DNA of 58,217 nt from Comamonadaceae bacterium (GTDB taxonomy: Bacteria; Pseudomonadota; Gammaproteobacteria; Burkholderiales; Burkholderiaceae_C). The stretch spans positions 1 through 58,217 of the forward strand of contig CANFZT010000003.1 of assembly GCA_947451565.1 (NCBI GenBank). Reading direction: 5' to 3'. Under the pieces are notes generated by a model. That model had not been told where the DNA came from. It was given only the letters and a program-made list of their open reading frames with translations, and did no database searches. This document shows positions 35,201 to 41,200 of the stretch, in pieces. Every line of letters begins with the position of its first letter. Position 1 is the first letter of the stretch. The position numbers were made by a program, and so were the translations under genes.

Positions 35201-38200
35201 CAAGCGGGTAACGTCGGTGTGCAAACGGGCACAATCAAGGTCAACACGGCTGTCACCTATACGGGTGTGGCTGGCTTAGGCCCTGTCACCGCAGGCGCAG
35301 ACTTGCTCGTCAGTGCCTATGACAAAACAGGCAAATTGTTGTCTACCGCTGACGTGACTGCTGCAACCGGCCGCTACTCACTCACCATCGACTCAACCTA
35401 CACAGGGCCATTGCTGCTGAGGCTCTCTAGCAAAACCGCCTCTGGTACAGCCGACTACATTGACGAAGCCACCAACCAAGCGACAGACTTGGGCGCTTAC
35501 ACCATCAGTGCCGTTGTCAACGCCACGGGTGTGGGCCAAACCGTCAACATCACCACGGTGACCGACCTAGCCGCAAAGCTGCTCACCACCAGCGATGGCA
35601 TGATCTCCTCTGATCTGGTCAGCGACGTCAATGCAGCGGCCAAAGTGACCCAAGTCAACACCTTGGTCACCAAACAGTTCATCGACTCAACCAGTAACAC
35701 CGTCATCACCGCCATTGACCCGCAATTTACCGTGGGCAACACGGCGGGTGGGGCGGCCTTGACCACGGCCAACCGCTACGGTCAAGTCTTGGCACAACTG
35801 TCAGACATTGCAGACCAATCCGGTCAAAACTTGGCTTATGTCCAAGGTCGTGTGGCGGCCGATCTTGGCTACACCTACTCGGCTGGCGGTGGCACGTTGA
35901 CCGCAGGCTCGCTGGCCAAAGACGTCGCCTTCTTGGCCAAAGTGGCCCAAGCGGCCATGCTCACGTCGGTGGATACCAACGTACTCTCAGCAGCGGATGT
36001 CACGACTTACGGCGGCATCACGGGCTTCGCCTCGCTCAGCGCTACACGCAAAGACGATGTGGTCAAACGCATTGTCGATGGTGCTGCCGACGGCTCAGCC
36101 ACCGACAACATTGCAGAAATCACGGCACTCGTGGCCAAAGTCAATGCCATTGGCATCATCCAAGACTACCGAGCTGGCATGCTCACTTCGACCACCTCAT
36201 CGTCAGCGGCCCCCACACTCGAAACCTACCTCACTGCAGGCTTCAGCACCGTGACCGCAGACAAAGTGGGCGCCGTCAACAAAGCTGTTCTAGGCGCTGC
36301 ATCTGCAGACATGGCATCGATACCTGATGCCACCATCACAACCGCCATTAACACGGGCGTGAGTGCGCAAACCACGGCGCAAAACTTCCTGGTCAACTAT
36401 GCCAAGGGCGGTTCTGGCACCATTCCCACCGTGCAAGACTATGTCGATGCGGGCATCAGCAACGTCAATGCAACCAACTTGCTCGCGGTCAACGCCAAAG
36501 TCTTTGCGATTGACAACACCACCGCTGACGCCACTGTCAAAGCAACCTTACAAACGGTGGTCGACACAGGCGTCATTGCTAACGCAGCCGCCGTTACCGT
36601 CATTCGCAACTATTTGGCAAGCCCCACCACAGCGGCCGTGCCAACGCTCAGCAACTACATTGATGCCAACCTCGATGGCGGCGTCATCACCACCGCCGCT
36701 CAGGTCACGAACGCCAACTACCTGTTGAGCAAAGTGCTGTCATCCTCCATCTCGGATGCCACCTTAGGTGCCAAGCTCATCGCCCAAGTGACCGCCTTCA
36801 ACACCCTCAACACCTATGCGGTGTCAGGGGGCACGGCACCTGCGCTGAGTGTCTACCAAGACGCTGGATTCAGCACCCAAGTCACCAGTGGCAACTTGGC
36901 CGAAATCAATGAGCGTGTGAACGCTTTTGCCGCCAACACCATGGCTAGCACCACCGATCTGTTGACCGTCATCAAAGCGATTGACTTGGTCGCGGGCGCA
37001 ACCGCCGGCACACAACTGGGCATTCAATCCGCCACTACAGCGGCCACGATGTTCACCGCCACGGCAGCCACGGCAACCAACGTGTTCAGCACCGTCAATG
37101 CGTCTTATGCGGGCGACTCTGACATCAAATCCATCACCATCAACATCACGGGTTCGATTGACACCACGAACGACAAAATCATCTTCGGCCCTGACTCAGG
37201 CACCAAAATCACCCGTACCCTCAACACCACGGCAGGCTCAGACGCAGACGTCACCATTGGCACCGTTACGGGCGTGAGCTGGAGCTACAGCTCCGACTAC
37301 AGTGGCAGCACAGGCACGGCCAACTTGGTGTTCACCAAAACCGACGGCACAGCCTTCACAGCAGCACAAGCGCAGACGATTGAGAAGAACCTGCAATTCA
37401 AAACAGCAGGCAGCACCACTGTGCAGGGCAACCGCGTCTTTACTCTCAAGCACACCGACACTGCGGACGTGGCTAGCAGCACAGGTGCAAGCACCGTGGC
37501 GGTCGACACCGTGACCGACGCCGTGGACTTAGACGGCGCGACTGCTGGCACACAAGCCACCAATACCGCCACACAATACGTCAATGCCGCACAAGCGTTT
37601 TCAGGCAAAGCCTTGGTCAGCACCACGGTAGCTACGCCAACCGCCACAGACATCAAACAACTGTCCATCGTCATGGGCGGTGCAAATTTTGATGGTAACA
37701 ACGCCAAGCTGGTGCTGGATGCAGAAAAATTCCTATCTGGTGATTTCAGCTCCAGCGGCGTCAGCATTGGGGGTATCACGGGTCTGAGCTACAGCTACAC
37801 CGCCAGCTCCAAAACTTTGCTCATCAGCAAAACCGATGGCAGCAACTTCACGACCCCAGGCAACATCCCGAGCATCTTGGGTGGTATCAAGTTCGAAACC
37901 ACCAGTGCAGTGCAGGGCAACCGAACTGCCACCATTAGCTACATCGACGCGGGTGGTAACGTGGGTACCAGCGCCACATCGACCTTGACCGTCGATACGG
38001 CCATTTCTACGCCCACGGTTCGCGTCACCACCGATGACGGGACCAGCGCAACCGACAAAATCACCACAGGCGGTTTGACCCTGGGTGGCATTGATGCCGA
38101 CAGCAAGTACCAAGTCAGCTTGGACAGTGGCACCACATGGACCACCGCAGCAAGTGCTGACGTAAACGGTGCAGCCACCCTGACCTCCGCCACCACGGGC

Positions 38201-41200
38201 CTCAGCGCCTTGGGCACGGCAGGTGCAAAAACGGTCTTGGTCAAAGCCACAGACGCGGCAGGCAACACCGCCACCACAAGTTATGGCTTCACTGTGGCAA
38301 GCGCCATCACCAAAACTGCCACCATCACCAGCGCCACGGATGCGGTCTCGACCAATGGCTCCACCATCACGTCTGTCGCATCAGGCACCACCACCGATGC
38401 CACGGCCACCACTTTGAGCGGCAGTGTCACGGCTTTGGCGGCCGGTGAACAAGTGGCCATCTATGACGGCACCACAAGGCTGGGCTACTCCACAGCCACA
38501 ACGGGCGCGACCAGTTGGACTTACGCTCTGACCGGCTTGTCCACCGGTGTACACAGCTTCACGGCGCGTGTGGAAAACACCTCGGCCACAGTCGGTGCCG
38601 CAGGCGTCGCTGGCACCGCCAGCGCGGCTTACACCCTCAACGTCAACCCAAGCTTGAACATCGCCACTTACGTGGGCATCAACGTGGCTGACGATGTCGG
38701 TTTGAAACAATTCTCGGTTGCCAAAGCACGCTACATCATGCTGCGACGCGATGCCACAACTGAAGCGAACTTTGACTTTGCGGAGGTCAGGATCTGGTCC
38801 AATGGGCAAAACATCGCGCTTTCTTCTTACAACCCGAAGGTGAGCGTGACTGCCTCAAATCAGTTTAATGCTTCAACCCTCGCGTCAGCAGTCGACGGCA
38901 GTAACGGCACCACTGGTGCTGTTACCGGTAACTTTAATATGGCTGCTGGTGCAAATGCTTGGGTGCAGGTGGACTTGGGCGCTGAGTATGACATCGCTGC
39001 GGTCGACCTCGTGCCTCGTGTATCGGACGCTGACTTGTCCGCGCGTATGAGAAACGTCAACGTTTTTTATTCTAAGAATGACATGAGTGCAGGTGCCGCC
39101 ATCACAACGGCCGCCACAGCGCCCACTGACAGCGCGGTGTACTGGGGGGCCACGTCAGGGACGGCATCGACTCTGCCGCAAAGCTTGGGTGTTATGGCCA
39201 CCCCCACCATCGACGACACCACCCCCACCTTCAGCGGCACGCTGAGTGTGCCCTTGGGCACAGGCGAGGAGTTGGCCATTTACACGGGCACAACCCGCCT
39301 TGCAGGGACAGCCACCATCACCGGCACCAACTGGACATTCACGCCCACAACCCCCTTGGCGGCTGGCACCTACACCTTCAAAGCCATGGTGCATGCCACA
39401 ACTGATACCACGGGTGTAGCGGGCCGCGTGGTGTCTAACACCACTGCTTCCATCACAATCGGCACGACGGCTATCACCAACACGCCGGTCATCACGAACC
39501 TGGTAGACAACGTCACTAACAACGAGACGATCACCCCCTCGGCGGTCAACACGACCACCACAGACGACACCACCCCAACCTTGAACGGCACGGTGCCTTC
39601 GGCTTTAGGTTCGAACGAAGCGGTGGCCATCTACAACGGCAGCACCCGAGTGGGCTATGCCACCACCACCGGCACAAACTGGAACTTCACGCCCACCACG
39701 GCCTTGGCGGCAGGGCAGTACACCTTCACGGCGCGTGTAGAAAACACGCAAACGGGGGTGCAGGGCCCTGTCTCTACCGGGACCCTCAAAGTCAACATCG
39801 ACACCACGTTGGGGATGACCATCACCGACAACGTGGGCACTAGCAAAGGCAATCTGACCACGGCGACTACCACCGATGACAACGTCCTCGATTTCACCGG
39901 TACGCTCGATGTGGCATTGGGTACCAACGAAGTGGTGAACATTTACGACGGCACCACCAAGATCGGTAATGCCACAGTGGCAAGCACAGGCGCAGGGGCT
40001 GGTAGGACTTGGTCGTACACGTCTTCAACCCTCACTGACGGTGCCCATACCTTCCGTGCGGTGGTGCAGGACTCCGCCAGCACGGTGTACACCACCGGTC
40101 GGGTGGTAGACACCAGCAACGCCATCACCGTCAACACGGCCGCCATCACCGCAACTGCCAGCATCAACAGCAGCACCGGTGTGACTGACAATGTGGCTAT
40201 CAATGCATCCACCACAGGGCAGGTCGCCGCCAATACGAGCACCGATGACACAACGCCAGCCCTCAGCGGCACATTGGTAGGTTCGCTGGGAACGAACCAA
40301 TCTGTGGCGGTGTATGACACGGTGGGTGGCGTCACCACTCGCTTGGGTTATGCCACTGTGAGCGGCGCTACTTGGTCATTTACGCCCACCGTAAGTGCGG
40401 GTGCACACAGCTTCACTGTGGCCGTAGAAAATACGATCAGCGGCCAACAAGGCAGCAGCAGCGCGGCCTATGCTGTGAATGTGAACACCAATATCACGAT
40501 GGATATTTCTGACGATGCGGGTGCGATCAAAGGGACCCTGACACCCACAACCTATACCTCGGGCAACTTAGACATATACGGGGTAACTGTTGCCACCAAC
40601 ACAGGTCTGACTGACATCAAAGATATTCCACTTGAATTCTTGACCTTCAAAGGCCTAGGGATGGCGCCTATCTCTGGCGGTAACAAATTCGATATCAACC
40701 TCAAAACATTGACGTATTACCCAGGCATTGCACCTGTCTACACCGCAACTACCGCCACCTTTTGGGTGACGGGTGCCGCCGATGGTTCTCCATTCGGTAT
40801 TCAAGTTGTGTTGACACTTTCATCAGGAAATTTGTCTGCAAGCGTGGTGCAGGCTCGTTGGGACAATACCTACGTTGGTAATTACGCTTCGATGACCAGT
40901 TGGGCGATACAGTTACTTGCATCAACCAGCAGTGCAAATGGCTATGGCGTCACGGCCTTGACGCTGAAGGTGCTCAGCACCGACGACACCACACCCACCC
41001 TAAGCGGTACCCTTGACGCCCCCTTGGGCACTGGCGATGTGCTGGCGGTGTGGAGCATGAACAACGGTGTCAACACCAAGCTAGGGAATGCAACCGTCAC
41101 TGGCACGACTTGGACGTATACGCCCACCACAGCTTTGACATCGGGTGACTACACCTTCAAGGCGATTGTGCAAGGTGCGAGTGACACATTCACAACTGGC

